From contig JAEYMU010000053.1 of NCBI GenBank assembly GCA_023407175.1, positions 806,001-870,000 of the forward strand: DNA of 64,000 bases, read 5' to 3'. Below are positions 25,179 to 34,061 of this stretch, piece by piece; within the stretch, counting starts at the first letter, position 1, and each line of letters begins with the position of its first letter. This DNA comes from Bacillota bacterium (GTDB lineage Bacteria; Bacillota_A; Clostridia; Lachnospirales; Lachnospiraceae). Position numbers and translations under genes: made by a program. The notes beneath the pieces are model-generated. The model was not told where the DNA came from, ran no database searches, and saw only the letters and a program-made list of their open reading frames with translations.

Positions 25179-27959
25179 CTTTGCCAGCTCCGCCGGACTA
25201 AGCTCCTGCCGGGGGGCAAATTCCCCGGAAGCCATATAGTGAAGAAGACTGTATTCCAGCCACCTTGCAGGAAGGCTGTCCGGAAGATCCGAAAGCTGAA
25301 AGGTACATACGAGCAGCTTGCCCTTACCGACCTTTACTTCGAATAAATTCCCCAATCTGTGGTTTCGTTCAAAATTGTCAATCGTCCATACCACCGGCTC
25401 AAGCTCTGTTTCATCCAGGATTAATGCCCGGGAATTGGAGATCATGTCATACCAGGGCGGCGTAGTATAGGCTTCGGTTTGGTAAACTTCAAATGCCTTA
25501 TGCCCATGCTCAATCAACAATCCAAGGGTTCCGACGGGAACAGGTCTTCCCATACTTTCCGATATAGAACGAAACATCGGATAGCACCAAAAATCCGTAC
25601 AATAGGTTCCGGGAATGGAATTGCTGTCATCCAGGTTCTTAGGATAGTACAACACCTTCCCGCCCTCCTTAAGCAGCCCCTCTGCTTCCCTGAGGCTGCC
25701 GGTTATAAGAATTTCCTTTACTGGCTGTATTTTATTTATCTCCGGGTAAATCCAAATATCATAATGATTTGTAATATCCGTTCCCACTATTTTAAGCTCC
25801 AGAGTAAGCTTCCTTGGAATATCCGTCTTAGGAAGGGTAATATGGAACTCGCCAAGGAAGAATATATCATGATTAAACCGGCCCTGTACTGTGCTTATTT
25901 CGGCAAGCACCGGTATATCCTTCTCCCACAGGGATAATTCCAGCTTCGGATTTATAACAGCCTCCCCTGCAAAGCAGGCAAGGATTGCCTTGATACGAAT
26001 TTCCTCTCCCTCGCAAAATACCAGCTTCGTCAGTTCTGCCAGAAGTACCTGGCCCGAGCAAAACTCCCGCCACTGGGAGGCGGATATTAACCCCTTATTC
26101 TCCAGAAAGGCATTCAAAATTCCCACTAACGCTGTCCCCTGCCCGGTAAAATCCTGAAGGTCAAGTATCTGGAAGCCTGCCAGCTCCCGGCTACGAAGCG
26201 CTGCCTCAAGCTCTGCCTTATACAGCTTTGCTGCCAAGGTCCCGGAGGCCCGAAAGAACCGGTCCTCATATTCCATAAGCCCCTTTTCCCGAAGCCGCTC
26301 ACGGAAAATCTCCAGATTGCGGGGCTTTAACACTCCGGTATATTTGCTTAGCTCCGTATAATCCGGATACATGGCATATTGCCCTATTTCATGGGAAACA
26401 ACCGGAATCCGGGGAATCAGCTCCTTGGAGGCTTCCGCACGGACCGTCTTTGTTCCTGTTCCATACTGGATAACAACCTCTCCTCCCGCCGTATCTGCAT
26501 TTACAACCTCTGTGGGCCGGATGAATTCATCATAATTATGGCTTGCATCGGGAGGCAGCGTCTGTATATGCCCCTGGGGTGCGTCACACATGGCATAGGA
26601 GCCGCGAAACAGCCTGTCCCTGGAGAAGCGTACCCCACAGAAAAAATCTTCATTTTCAAGAATACAGGGCATAAACTGAAAATTATTGGAACCCTGTGTA
26701 TAAAGATGTCTGGGGTCATAGGCCTTATAGCGCCCAAGAATTTCGTTCAACTTATACTGACTTCCCCATAGCTCGTTACCCAGGGACATCATAACAAAGG
26801 AGGGATGATTGCCGAATTGGTCCAGGATACGGAAGCCCTCTGCAATCAGATATTGCTGTGCTGCTTCATCATGATTTTCATCGCCTTCCTCCGTAACTGT
26901 CCCCCAGAAGGGAAGCTCCGGCTCCATGTAGATACCCAGGATATCCGCCGCCGCAAAGGCTGCCTCCGGAGGACAGCAGGTATGAAAACGGTAATGATTA
27001 ATCCCGTATTCCTTCGCTGTTCCCAGCACCTCAAGCCAATCCTCAAGCCCGGTGGGAGCATAGCCGGTCAGAGGAAAGATCAAACCGTCATGCTTTCCAC
27101 GAAGGAAGGTTCTGTTCCCATTTATGGTAAAATAATTACCGTCTGCTATAAACTCTCGCAGACCGAAGGAAAACTCATAGTAATCAGCCTCCGAGCTGTT
27201 TTTTTCTGAATTTGGATACAAGCTGATCCGCAGGGTATAAAGGCTTGGAGAATGCTCGCTCCACAACCTCGCTCCCTCTCCCATCGCATACACAAACTGA
27301 TTCTCTCCGGCGGACAAATTAAGCTCCTGTACAGGGAAGCCCAGTGTCTCATCCGGTACCATTACTGCTGCCGGACAGCTATCCCCTCCGTGAAGCTGCG
27401 CTGTAACCGTAACCAGCTTTCTTTTCGCATCAGGATATAATTTTACTCCCGTTAGGTAAGCTTTATTTCTTACTTCAATATAAATTCCCCCGGTAATACC
27501 GTTCCAGTTCGTCTGTGTATCCGGTGAGGTCATATGGCCTCCCCTGGTCGGATAAGAGGTATTATCTATCATTATAGTAAGCTTATGTCTTGTCTCCTTG
27601 ACAAAGGGGGTAAGCCTGTAGCTGTGTGAGGTGCAAAGGCTGTTATTGCTGCCGACATACTGATCCTCTACCCACACATGTGATATTCTGGTTCTTTCCA
27701 GAAGGAGAAAAAGTTCCTTTCCCTCAGTTCCGGTAAAATCAACCATCCGGGTGTACCAGGTATAGCCTTCAAAAAAATAGGGGTCTGTGAGGAAGCCTGT
27801 CTCTGCCGCCTGTGACGGTATTCCCTTCTTCGCCTCCGATACCGTTGTCGGAAGGCCAATTGAATCCTCATACATCAAATCATACAGCTTATTCTCTATC
27901 CCGGTTTTCTTCTGATCCATGAAAAAGCTCCAGCTTCCTCTTAGGTCTATTCTGTTCAT
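25161..27959 (-). CDS. Glycoside hydrolase family 2 protein (beta-galactosidase/glucuronidase-like)
   Basis: The 932-residue protein has a GH2 sugar-binding jelly roll (~1-190, starting MNRIDLRGSWSFFMD), an immunoglobulin-like domain and a TIM barrel. The acid/base Glu is in MSLGNELWG (~375) and the nucleophile Glu in PVVSHEIGQYA (~490). A long beta-rich C-terminal part follows. There is no signal peptide, so it acts on imported oligosaccharides. ATG 27957-27959 follows GGAGG and opens on the family's usual start; an earlier in-frame ATG at 28031 is less likely. Its stop codon is only 11 bp inside the element end, so the attP arm lies in its last codons and the gene survives excision intact. 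Confidence 0.88.
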   Translation of the reverse strand: MNRIDLRGSWSFFMDQKKTGIENKLYDLMYEDSIGLPTTVSEAKKGIPSQAAETGFLTDPYFFEGYTWYTRMVDFTGTEGKELFLLLERTRISHVWVEDQYVGSNNSLCTSHSYRLTPFVKETRHKLTIMIDNTSYPTRGGHMTSPDTQTNWNGITGGIYIEVRNKAYLTGVKLYPDAKRKLVTVTAQLHGGDSCPAAVMVPDETLGFPVQELNLSAGENQFVYAMGEGARLWSEHSPSLYTLRISLYPNSEKNSSEADYYEFSFGLREFIADGNYFTINGNRTFLRGKHDGLIFPLTGYAPTGLEDWLEVLGTAKEYGINHYRFHTCCPPEAAFAAADILGIYMEPELPFWGTVTEEGDENHDEAAQQYLIAEGFRILDQFGNHPSFVMMSLGNELWGSQYKLNEILGRYKAYDPRHLYTQGSNNFQFMPCILENEDFFCGVRFSRDRLFRGSYAMCDAPQGHIQTLPPDASHNYDEFIRPTEVVNADTAGGEVVIQYGTGTKTVRAEASKELIPRIPVVSHEIGQYAMYPDYTELSKYTGVLKPRNLEIFRERLREKGLMEYEDRFFRASGTLAAKLYKAELEAALRSRELAGFQILDLQDFTGQGTALVGILNAFLENKGLISASQWREFCSGQVLLAELTKLVFCEGEEIRIKAILACFAGEAVINPKLELSLWEKDIPVLAEISTVQGRFNHDIFFLGEFHITLPKTDIPRKLTLELKIVGTDITNHYDIWIYPEINKIQPVKEILITGSLREAEGLLKEGGKVLYYPKNLDDSNSIPGTYCTDFWCYPMFRSISESMGRPVPVGTLGLLIEHGHKAFEVYQTEAYTTPPWYDMISNSRALILDETELEPVVWTIDNFERNHRLGNLFEVKVGKGKLLVCTFQLSDLPDSLPARWLEYSLLHYMASGEFAPRQELSPAELAKLFPSE

Positions 27960-27979
27960 TCCAATCCTCCATGTTTTTC

Positions 27980-27995
27980 GGAGGATTTCTCCTCC
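27980..27995 (-). other. Hairpin with GAAA loop before the GH2 gene
   Basis: On the minus strand GGAGGA-GAAA-TCCTCC forms a perfect 6-bp stem with a GNRA loop, 20 bases before the GH2 start. The stem itself contains a ribosome-site-like GGAGG, and a near copy of the segment (GGAGGAGAAATCTTCCC) lies just upstream. It could affect translation, or be a duplicated leader. Confidence 0.45.
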
Positions 27996-28201
27996 TTGTT
28001 TTTTGGGAAGATTTCTCCTCCATATTTTCATTTCTTTTTCTACACACTTTGCAACTATTTTCTTCCCATATCTTCTAAATTCTTAATTCAAGCAGCCTTT
28101 GGTAATTTTACTACCAGTCTGCTGCCTCTATTATTTTACCTGATATTTGATTGATTTTAAATGTAATTTGACACTTTATTATACTATGTATTTGTCATAT
28201 A

Positions 28202-29863
28202 TTATAGTTTAGGCTCTTCCATAGTAAATAAGGGCTTATACTCCTCCGAGAACTTATAGTTTATGATAATACGGTTATCATGATAAAGATAGATTGTTTC
28301 GATTGCCTCAACCACCATCTCCCTGGTCAGTTTATCCACATACCCCTTTTTTTGCAGGGCTTCTATCCACAGGCACAGTGGGCTGTCCTCTTGCTTTTGT
28401 GCAGAGCTCTCCATTGCAAGCAGCTCATTTCTGGCAGTCTCCTGTTCCGAAAGGTATTTGCTTTTCAATTGTTCATACTTGCTGTCACTCAGTTTTCCGA
28501 GCAGCCACTTTTCCATTGTTCCCTCCTCAAGGGCCTTAAGCCGGCAAAGCTCCTCCTGTTTTACTGCCATCCAGCTTTCTACCGTTCTCCTTTCTCCTCT
28601 GCTGCTTTTTCCCTCCTTATCCCTTGATAATACCTGCTTTAAATCACCGGCCTCTGCTATCACTTTATTCAAATCCTCCAGGATAATTGTCTCCAGGACA
28701 TTTTCATAAATTCTGTTGGCATGGCATCTGCTGTTGTCCTTTTTATGTACCCTGCACTGATAGCTGTAATATCTGCTGTCCTTATATGCTTCCGTATGCC
28801 TGATCATGGCATGCAGGCAATCCCCACATTTTAAGATACCCGAGAATAGCGCCGGATTACCTGGCTTACTCCTGTTTTTAGGAATGGCTCTGTGCAGCCG
28901 GCGCGCCGCCTCGAATTCCTCCCTTGTGATGATGGCCTCGTGGGTGCCGGGAACCTTAATCCAGTCTTCCTCGGAAACCAGGGCGATCTCCTTTCTCTTA
29001 AAATCCTTTGTAAAGGTCCTGTGCTGCACCATAGTTCCCGTGTATTTTTCATCCGATAAAATCCTATTTACCGTATCCGGTGTCCAGTAAGCAGAGGTTC
29101 CAAGCCTGGCTCCGCACCGGTATTTCAGTCCTTTCCTCTCCTTATATACGGCCGGAGGAAGAACTCCCCTCTCATTCAGCCTCTTTGTAATGCCAGCTGC
29201 CCCAAGTCCCTCCATGATATTCATACGAAAGATTTCCCGGACATGACCGCATACCTCCTCATCCACCAGAAGGTGATGCTTGTCATCCGGGTCTTTATTA
29301 TAGCCGTAGGGTGCAAAGGCCCCGATAAATTTGCCGGCACGCATCATACTTTCCATTCCTGTGGTGACCTTGTGGCTCTGGCTTCTGGAATATTCCTCAT
29401 TCAGAAACAGGAGTATTCTTACGCCGATATCCGGTTTGTCCGTTAGACTGTCGTAATGATCGGAATAGGCCACAAAGCGGATTTCATGGTTTTTCCGCTC
29501 AAAGTCCTTCTCCAGATACTGGATGATGCGAATGTAATCCCTGCCAAATCTTGAAAAATCCTTTACAATAATACAGTCTACCCTTCCCTCTTCGACCTCC
29601 TTAAGCATCTGCTTAAAATTCGGGCGGTCAAAGGTAATTCCGGTATAATCATCATCATAATATTCCCCGTATATTTCCACGGAATACCCGTCCTTTGCCT
29701 GATTTAACTGCTCTACGGTGTAATGGAGATAATTTCTCTGGTTCTTAATCGACTCACTCTCCATGAACCTGCTTATCTTACCCCTGTCCTCATCCGAAAG
29801 CCGTCCGTAAAGCCCGGCCATAAAGCAGCGGGGCTTTATTACATTTGTCGGCTTAAATCTCAT
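28202..29863 (-). CDS. Large serine recombinase (site-specific integrase/excisionase)
   Basis: The 553-residue protein has a resolvase catalytic domain (~10-165; nucleophile Ser23 in GLYGRLSDED, plus VKDFSRFGRDYIR), a recombinase domain (~190-300), a zinc ribbon with CGDC and CRVHKKDNSRC (~348-385), and a coiled-coil C-terminal region. All parts are intact, as required for integration or excision. GGAGGGG stands before the ATG. It is the only recombinase in the element and so the likely agent that joins the cwlD halves. It is preceded by a 47-codon ORF and a sigma-E-like promoter. Confidence 0.95.
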   Translation of the reverse strand: MRFKPTNVIKPRCFMAGLYGRLSDEDRGKISRFMESESIKNQRNYLHYTVEQLNQAKDGYSVEIYGEYYDDDYTGITFDRPNFKQMLKEVEEGRVDCIIVKDFSRFGRDYIRIIQYLEKDFERKNHEIRFVAYSDHYDSLTDKPDIGVRILLFLNEEYSRSQSHKVTTGMESMMRAGKFIGAFAPYGYNKDPDDKHHLLVDEEVCGHVREIFRMNIMEGLGAAGITKRLNERGVLPPAVYKERKGLKYRCGARLGTSAYWTPDTVNRILSDEKYTGTMVQHRTFTKDFKRKEIALVSEEDWIKVPGTHEAIITREEFEAARRLHRAIPKNRSKPGNPALFSGILKCGDCLHAMIRHTEAYKDSRYYSYQCRVHKKDNSRCHANRIYENVLETIILEDLNKVIAEAGDLKQVLSRDKEGKSSRGERRTVESWMAVKQEELCRLKALEEGTMEKWLLGKLSDSKYEQLKSKYLSEQETARNELLAMESSAQKQEDSPLCLWIEALQKKGYVDKLTREMVVEAIETIYLYHDNRIIINYKFSEEYKPLFTMEEPKL

Positions 29864-29895
29864 AAAAAATTCCCCTCCTGCTGTCCAATATTATC

Positions 29896-30039
29896 TCAAA
29901 TCCTTTGACTTTCCTTGTCCCGGTACGCCTTAGCCACTCTCGACACATATTCCTCAGGTGTCAGTCTCCCCCGAAAATTGCGGATTACAGTAAATTGCTT
30001 GCCCTTTCGCTGTTTCTTCTTACTTTCCGTCTGTTTCAT
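29896..30039 (-). CDS. 47-residue basic protein upstream of the recombinase
   Basis: ATG 30037-30039 opens a 47-codon frame ending at TGA 29896, 32 bp before the recombinase. The product begins MKQTESKKKQRKGKQFTVI and continues NFRGRLTPEEYVSRVAKAY: a Lys-rich head followed by a short amphipathic helix. Similar small ORFs precede large serine recombinases in other Clostridia. A role as recombination directionality factor is plausible because such factors are small and basic, but nothing in the sequence proves it. The ribosome site is weak. Confidence 0.6.
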   Translation of the reverse strand: MKQTESKKKQRKGKQFTVIRNFRGRLTPEEYVSRVAKAYRDKESQRI

Positions 30040-30147
30040 GCAAACACCATTTTTTCAAGTCTTAATTTATCATACGGGAAAACTCTTTGGCGTATGACAA
30101 ATTGATCAATGCATTTCTTCGCAGGCCTGACTTCATTTTTTTAATGC

Positions 30148-30175
30148 ATTGTATGCATATTTGATGTATAATTTC
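30148..30175 (-). promoter_or_regulatory. Sigma-E-like promoter of the recombinase unit
   Basis: On the minus strand CATACAAT (30155-30148) is an exact match to the mother-cell sigma-E -10 consensus. A partial -35, AGAAATT (30176-30170), lies 14 bases upstream. Transcription would start near 30141, ~100 bases before the 47-codon ORF. A sigma-A-like TATAAT (30167-30172) for the plus-strand cargo overlaps it on the other strand. Confidence 0.5.
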
Positions 30176-30231
30176 TACAGTCCTCATAGCTTACAAATGA
30201 GATGGGAAAGAATCAGAAAAGGAGAAGACAG

Positions 30232-30957
30232 ATGCAATTGATTTTAAATAAAAACCTGGAAGCCTTAAAATCAAATCCATATCCGGGGCGGGGTATCATC
30301 ATCGGAATGACTCCTGACGCTCTAAAAATGGTACAGGTATATTGGATTATGGGAAGAAGTGAAAACAGCCGGAACCGGATTTTTGTTGCAGAGAAGAATA
30401 TGGCGGTTCGTACCCAAGCCTTTGATGAAAGCAAATTAACCGATCCCTCTCTGATTATTTACACCCCGATCCGTTCTCTCGGTACTGTCCATATCGTTTC
30501 CAATGGAGATCAGACCGATACCATATATAACCGGTATGACGGGGGCGGTTCCTTTGAAGAGGCCCTTCGGGAAAGAGAATTTGAGCCGGACGGGCCCAAC
30601 TTTACTCCCAGAATCTCCGGTGTTGTTACGCTTGCAGACCCAAACGGCGCATACAAGCTATCCATTATAAAATCGTTTTATAATTCTTCCAGAACCTGCA
30701 TCCGCAATATCTATCATTATGAAAAAGCGGTTCCTGGAATCGGACATTGCATCACTACATATATGGGTAACGGTGACCCATTACCTTCCTTTGAGGGAGA
30801 GCCTTATATTCTTCCTGTCACAAATGACATCCGGGAGACCCTGGAATTGTATTGGAATTTACTCAGCGAGGATAACCGGGTATCTATTTTGGTAAAGTAT
30901 ATCGATATTCAGACAAACAAGTCAGAGATTGAAATAAAGAATGGGCTTAAAAATTAG
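30232..30957 (+). CDS. IMP cyclohydrolase-like protein (PurO family)
   Basis: The 241-residue protein matches the IMP_cyclohyd family: NPYPGRGIIIGMT near the N-terminus, then QVYWIMGRSENSRNRIF, YTPIRSLGTVHIVSNGDQT and PNFTPRISG. Archaeal PurO closes FAICAR to IMP at the end of purine synthesis; bacterial relatives of this short type are not well characterised. I chose ATG 30232 because AAAGGAG lies seven bases upstream; the longer frame begins at 30202. It heads the plus-strand cargo series. Confidence 0.8.
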   Translation: MQLILNKNLEALKSNPYPGRGIIIGMTPDALKMVQVYWIMGRSENSRNRIFVAEKNMAVRTQAFDESKLTDPSLIIYTPIRSLGTVHIVSNGDQTDTIYNRYDGGGSFEEALREREFEPDGPNFTPRISGVVTLADPNGAYKLSIIKSFYNSSRTCIRNIYHYEKAVPGIGHCITTYMGNGDPLPSFEGEPYILPVTNDIRETLELYWNLLSEDNRVSILVKYIDIQTNKSEIEIKNGLKN

Positions 30958-31024
30958 ATAGAGGGGTATTCCACTCCAAGTAAATTGGAGTTAAGTGCCT
31001 TCTATGGTAAAAAGGAGCGATAAA

Positions 31025-31963
31025 ATGAGCAATCATAAGATGATGCCCAGATTGGATATTCCAATCTGTGAGTTTCCCGAAACCGATGAATTACCGCAGG
31101 GAGTAAAAACCGTAGAACTAAAGGACACTTTCGGCTTTGGCGTAGATTTTCTGCCCAATGTTCCGTACATTAACCGAGGGGGCAGGGACTTAAGTCTGCA
31201 AATACTAATCCCGCAAAGGGAAAAGGAGGGCAAAAGAGAAAAATGTCCTACCATTATTTTTATTCAAGGCTCTGCCTGGCATAAGCAATCCCTGTACGGA
31301 AGCCTCGGCAAGCTGATCAGGATGGCTGAGAAGGGCTACGTTGTGGCAATCGTAGAGTACCGTCCAAGTGAAGACGCTATTTTTCCGGCACAAATAGAAG
31401 ATGCCAAAACAGCTTATAAATTTATGAAAATGAATAGTGAAAAATACTTTGTAGATACTGAAAATATGATTTTCTGGGGTGATTCCAGTGGTGGTCATAC
31501 CGCGTTGATGTGCGGCATTACCTGCAACGACTACCCTATAACAGAAGACTATAAGGAGCAGGAAATAAACCCAAGGTGTATTATCGACTGGTACGGACCT
31601 ACAGAAATCTATGAAATGGCTTGTTACCCAAGCATCTGTGAGCATGACGCCCCGGACTCCCCGGAGGGAATGCTAATTGGCGGACTTAGGCTTTCTGAGA
31701 ACAAGGAGCTTGCCGAAAAAACAAATCCGGCAAAATATCTTAGCAGGGAGAAATCCACACCACCAATTCTTATCATGCATGGAGGGAGCGACGCATTAGT
31801 GCACTTTAATCAGTCCTGCCGCCTGTACGCAAAGCTGAAGGAGCTTAGCAAGGAAGTAGAATTTGTAAAGCTAATCCATGCAAACCATGGATTTTTGGGC
31901 TTTAACTGTGACGAGGCCTTAAATATGGTTTACGAGTTTATAAAGAAACATTATGCAAAATAA
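31025..31963 (+). CDS. Alpha/beta-hydrolase (HSL/BD-FAE-like esterase)
   Basis: The 312-residue protein contains the nucleophile elbow WGDSSGGHTAL (~Ser157), an acid in MHGGSDALVHF (~250) and a His in HANHGFLGF (~290). The oxyanion-hole region, usually HGG, reads FIQGSAWHK. It would hydrolyse small carboxylic esters or acetylated sugars, fitting the glycosidase in the same element. GGAG seven bases before ATG 31025 decides the start. It ends 17 bp before the nitroreductase gene. Confidence 0.85.
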   Translation: MSNHKMMPRLDIPICEFPETDELPQGVKTVELKDTFGFGVDFLPNVPYINRGGRDLSLQILIPQREKEGKREKCPTIIFIQGSAWHKQSLYGSLGKLIRMAEKGYVVAIVEYRPSEDAIFPAQIEDAKTAYKFMKMNSEKYFVDTENMIFWGDSSGGHTALMCGITCNDYPITEDYKEQEINPRCIIDWYGPTEIYEMACYPSICEHDAPDSPEGMLIGGLRLSENKELAEKTNPAKYLSREKSTPPILIMHGGSDALVHFNQSCRLYAKLKELSKEVEFVKLIHANHGFLGFNCDEALNMVYEFIKKHYAK

Positions 31964-31980
31964 GCAAAGGAGCATGTAAA

Positions 31981-32544
31981 ATGAATGAAACATTGAAAGT
32001 AATAGCTGAGCGGTATTCCTGCCGCGATTATAAAGATGAGATGCCGTCGGATGAAATCCTCCAGGCAATCGCTGAAGCCGCCATACAGGCTCCAAGCGGG
32101 ATGAACCGCCAGGCATGGCGGGTTATTGTTGTAAAAGACAGGGCTTTGATGCAGGACATGGAAGCTGAAGGATTATCCTTTCTTGCGAGCATGGAGGATA
32201 AATCCTCCTATAACAGAATTATGGAACGCGGAGGACGGTTGTTCTACGGTGCTCCTTGTATGATTGTAGTCCCGATTGATCCGACCCAATATGGCCCTGC
32301 TCTGATCGACTGTGGTATCCTATGCCAGAATATCACTCTCTCTGCAACCTCTCTGGGAATAGCCAATATTATGTGCGGCTTTGCCGGACTGGCATTTGCC
32401 AGCGGCCTTCGCTCTGAGGAATTCAGCAAACGATTAGGTTTTCCGGAAGGCTATGCCTTTGGCTGCTCCGTGTTGTTAGGATACGCAAACACAACAAAAC
32501 CGCCCCATGTTCCAGACAAAGATAAAATCACCTTCATTGGATGA
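31981..32544 (+). CDS. Nitroreductase-family FMN oxidoreductase
   Basis: The 187-residue protein has the FMN-binding signature RYSCRDYKDEMPSDE (residues ~11-25), the PSGMNRQAWR loop and the C-terminal GYANTTKPPHVPDKDKITFIG. Such proteins reduce nitro compounds, quinones or flavins with NAD(P)H; the physiological substrate is unknown. Its stop codon overlaps the open frame of the following HIT gene by four bases, though the chosen HIT start is 20 bp further on. Confidence 0.9.
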   Translation: MNETLKVIAERYSCRDYKDEMPSDEILQAIAEAAIQAPSGMNRQAWRVIVVKDRALMQDMEAEGLSFLASMEDKSSYNRIMERGGRLFYGAPCMIVVPIDPTQYGPALIDCGILCQNITLSATSLGIANIMCGFAGLAFASGLRSEEFSKRLGFPEGYAFGCSVLLGYANTTKPPHVPDKDKITFIG

Positions 32545-32564
32545 AGAGGAAGGCAGGTAAACAT

Positions 32565-33020
32565 ATGGGGTGTCTGATCTGCGAAAGAATTGATATGATT
32601 AAGAAGGGGATTAATCCTTATTTTGTGAAGGAGCTGGATACCGGCTATGTCGTTATCGGCGACCATCAGTATTTCAAAGGTTATACTTTATTCCTGTGCA
32701 AAAAGCATTCCACAGAGCTTCACTTTTTGCCAAAGGAATATCGAATGAAATATCTGGAGGAAATGTCCCTGGTTGCTGAGGCGGTTTATCATGCTTTTAA
32801 GCCGGAAAAGCTGAATTATGAATTGTTAGGTAACGGTGATTCACATATCCATTGGCATCTGTTTCCAAGAACAGCCGGGGATATTCCTGTAAAGGGTCCA
32901 GTCTGGTGGCTGCCGGCAGAGGAGATGTTCAATGACGCCAACCGCCCAACAGAAGCAGAACTGGAGGCCATGAAGCAGGCGCTCAGCCAGGAAATCGAAA
33001 AGCTGTTACCATCTGCATAG
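32565..33020 (+). CDS. HIT-family hydrolase/transferase
   Basis: The 151-residue protein begins MGCLICERIDMI and carries the histidine triad SHIHWHLFPR (~100), the nucleotide-binding and catalytic site of HIT phosphoramidases and nucleotidyl hydrolases. I chose ATG 32565 because AGGAAGGCAGG is correctly spaced and the family's N-terminal Cys pair begins there. It is co-directional and closely packed with the nitroreductase gene. Confidence 0.9.
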   Translation: MGCLICERIDMIKKGINPYFVKELDTGYVVIGDHQYFKGYTLFLCKKHSTELHFLPKEYRMKYLEEMSLVAEAVYHAFKPEKLNYELLGNGDSHIHWHLFPRTAGDIPVKGPVWWLPAEEMFNDANRPTEAELEAMKQALSQEIEKLLPSA

Positions 33021-33155
33021 ATTTTGTCTGTATAAAAATCTGTAGCCAAAATATCAAGAACAGACTCCTTCTCCATGATATATTATGGGTAACACCAAAG
33101 AGCCGGAATAAAAGGTATAAAAACTGTAAACCACGTATCGGAATGGGGGATATCC

Positions 33156-33965
33156 ATGAAGCAGCTGGGATATTTGGCAGAAGCACTGGAGTATATTGAA
33201 AATAATATCTGTGAAGACATCACCGCGGAAGATGTCGCCAACGCCTGCTATTATTCAAAGTCAGGACTTCAGAAAATATTTAAATATGTCTATGATTGCA
33301 GTATCAAGGAATATGTCATTCATCGCAGGATTACCAAGGCCGCAAGAGATTTGGTAATTCACCCCGGGGAAAATGTGTTGGACATTGCACTGAGATACTG
33401 CTATAGCTCCCATGAAGCCTTTACCCGTGCTTTTGAACAGGTGTGGCACTGTAAACCGTCTGTATTTCGCAGGCAGGCCAGATTTACAGACATACACCCC
33501 AGGCTCTTGTTGCCTGTGGAGAATGGAGACAGCTATATGAAGGAAAGAAAACCTGTGGACATTACCGAATTATATGATTTATTTAAAGAAAGAAAGGAAT
33601 GCTATTTTGTATGCTGTGACATCAAATCACTGGGTCCTATCAATGAAATATCCCGTAAAGCCGGTGATCTTGCCATATTGGAAGTAATAAGACGTATGGA
33701 AAAAGCCGCTGGGGAGGAGGATTTGGTTTTCCGTATCGGAGGCGACGAATTTGTTCTTCTCACCGATCACAGTGATGCCACCTACGCCAGGGACGTGGCA
33801 GACAGAATATCCATCCAAAACGGAGAGACTATTATTTACGAAGGAACAGAAATACCGTTACGCGTACATACTGCTATCACCAGATTTGGCGGTGATAATT
33901 TAAAATATGATGAGCTGTTTGTATCCTTGCACCATTCCTTAAAGGATTGCAAAATATATGATTAA
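33156..33965 (+). CDS. AraC-type regulator fused to a GGDEF domain
   Basis: The 269-residue protein has two AraC helix-turn-helix units (~5-105, with DVANACYYSKSGLQKIFKYV and ALRYCYSSHEAFTRAFEQVW) followed by a short C-terminal domain (~140-265) holding an intact GGDEF motif (FRIGGDEFVLL, ~190). This joins DNA binding to a diguanylate-cyclase-like or cyclic-nucleotide-sensing module in one chain. GGDEF domains are ~160 residues; this one is shorter, so catalysis is uncertain. It stands alone 135 bp after the HIT gene and may control element genes. Confidence 0.8.
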   Translation: MKQLGYLAEALEYIENNICEDITAEDVANACYYSKSGLQKIFKYVYDCSIKEYVIHRRITKAARDLVIHPGENVLDIALRYCYSSHEAFTRAFEQVWHCKPSVFRRQARFTDIHPRLLLPVENGDSYMKERKPVDITELYDLFKERKECYFVCCDIKSLGPINEISRKAGDLAILEVIRRMEKAAGEEDLVFRIGGDEFVLLTDHSDATYARDVADRISIQNGETIIYEGTEIPLRVHTAITRFGGDNLKYDELFVSLHHSLKDCKIYD

Positions 33966-33985
33966 GAAAAAACAATTGTAACCCG

Positions 33986-34027
33986 TTTCCGGCAAAAAGC
34001 ATAGGACTTTCTATCTTTTGCCGGAAA
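33986..34027. terminator. Inverted repeat after the AraC-GGDEF gene
   Basis: TTTCCGGCAAAA (33986-33997) pairs with TTTTGCCGGAAA (34016-34027) around an 18-base loop. There is no T tract on either strand, so it may be a weak terminator or an operator between the regulator and ATPase genes. Confidence 0.45.
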
Positions 34028-34061
34028 ATCTGTTACAAAATCTTTGGACAGAGGTAGTCAC

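Noticed and set aside
25151..25219. ATG-initiated amidase beginning MPPGRSLVRRSW
   Set aside because: These codons are the GH2 3' end read in another frame; the amidase fold needs the IVIVIDPGH strand found at 34908-35063.
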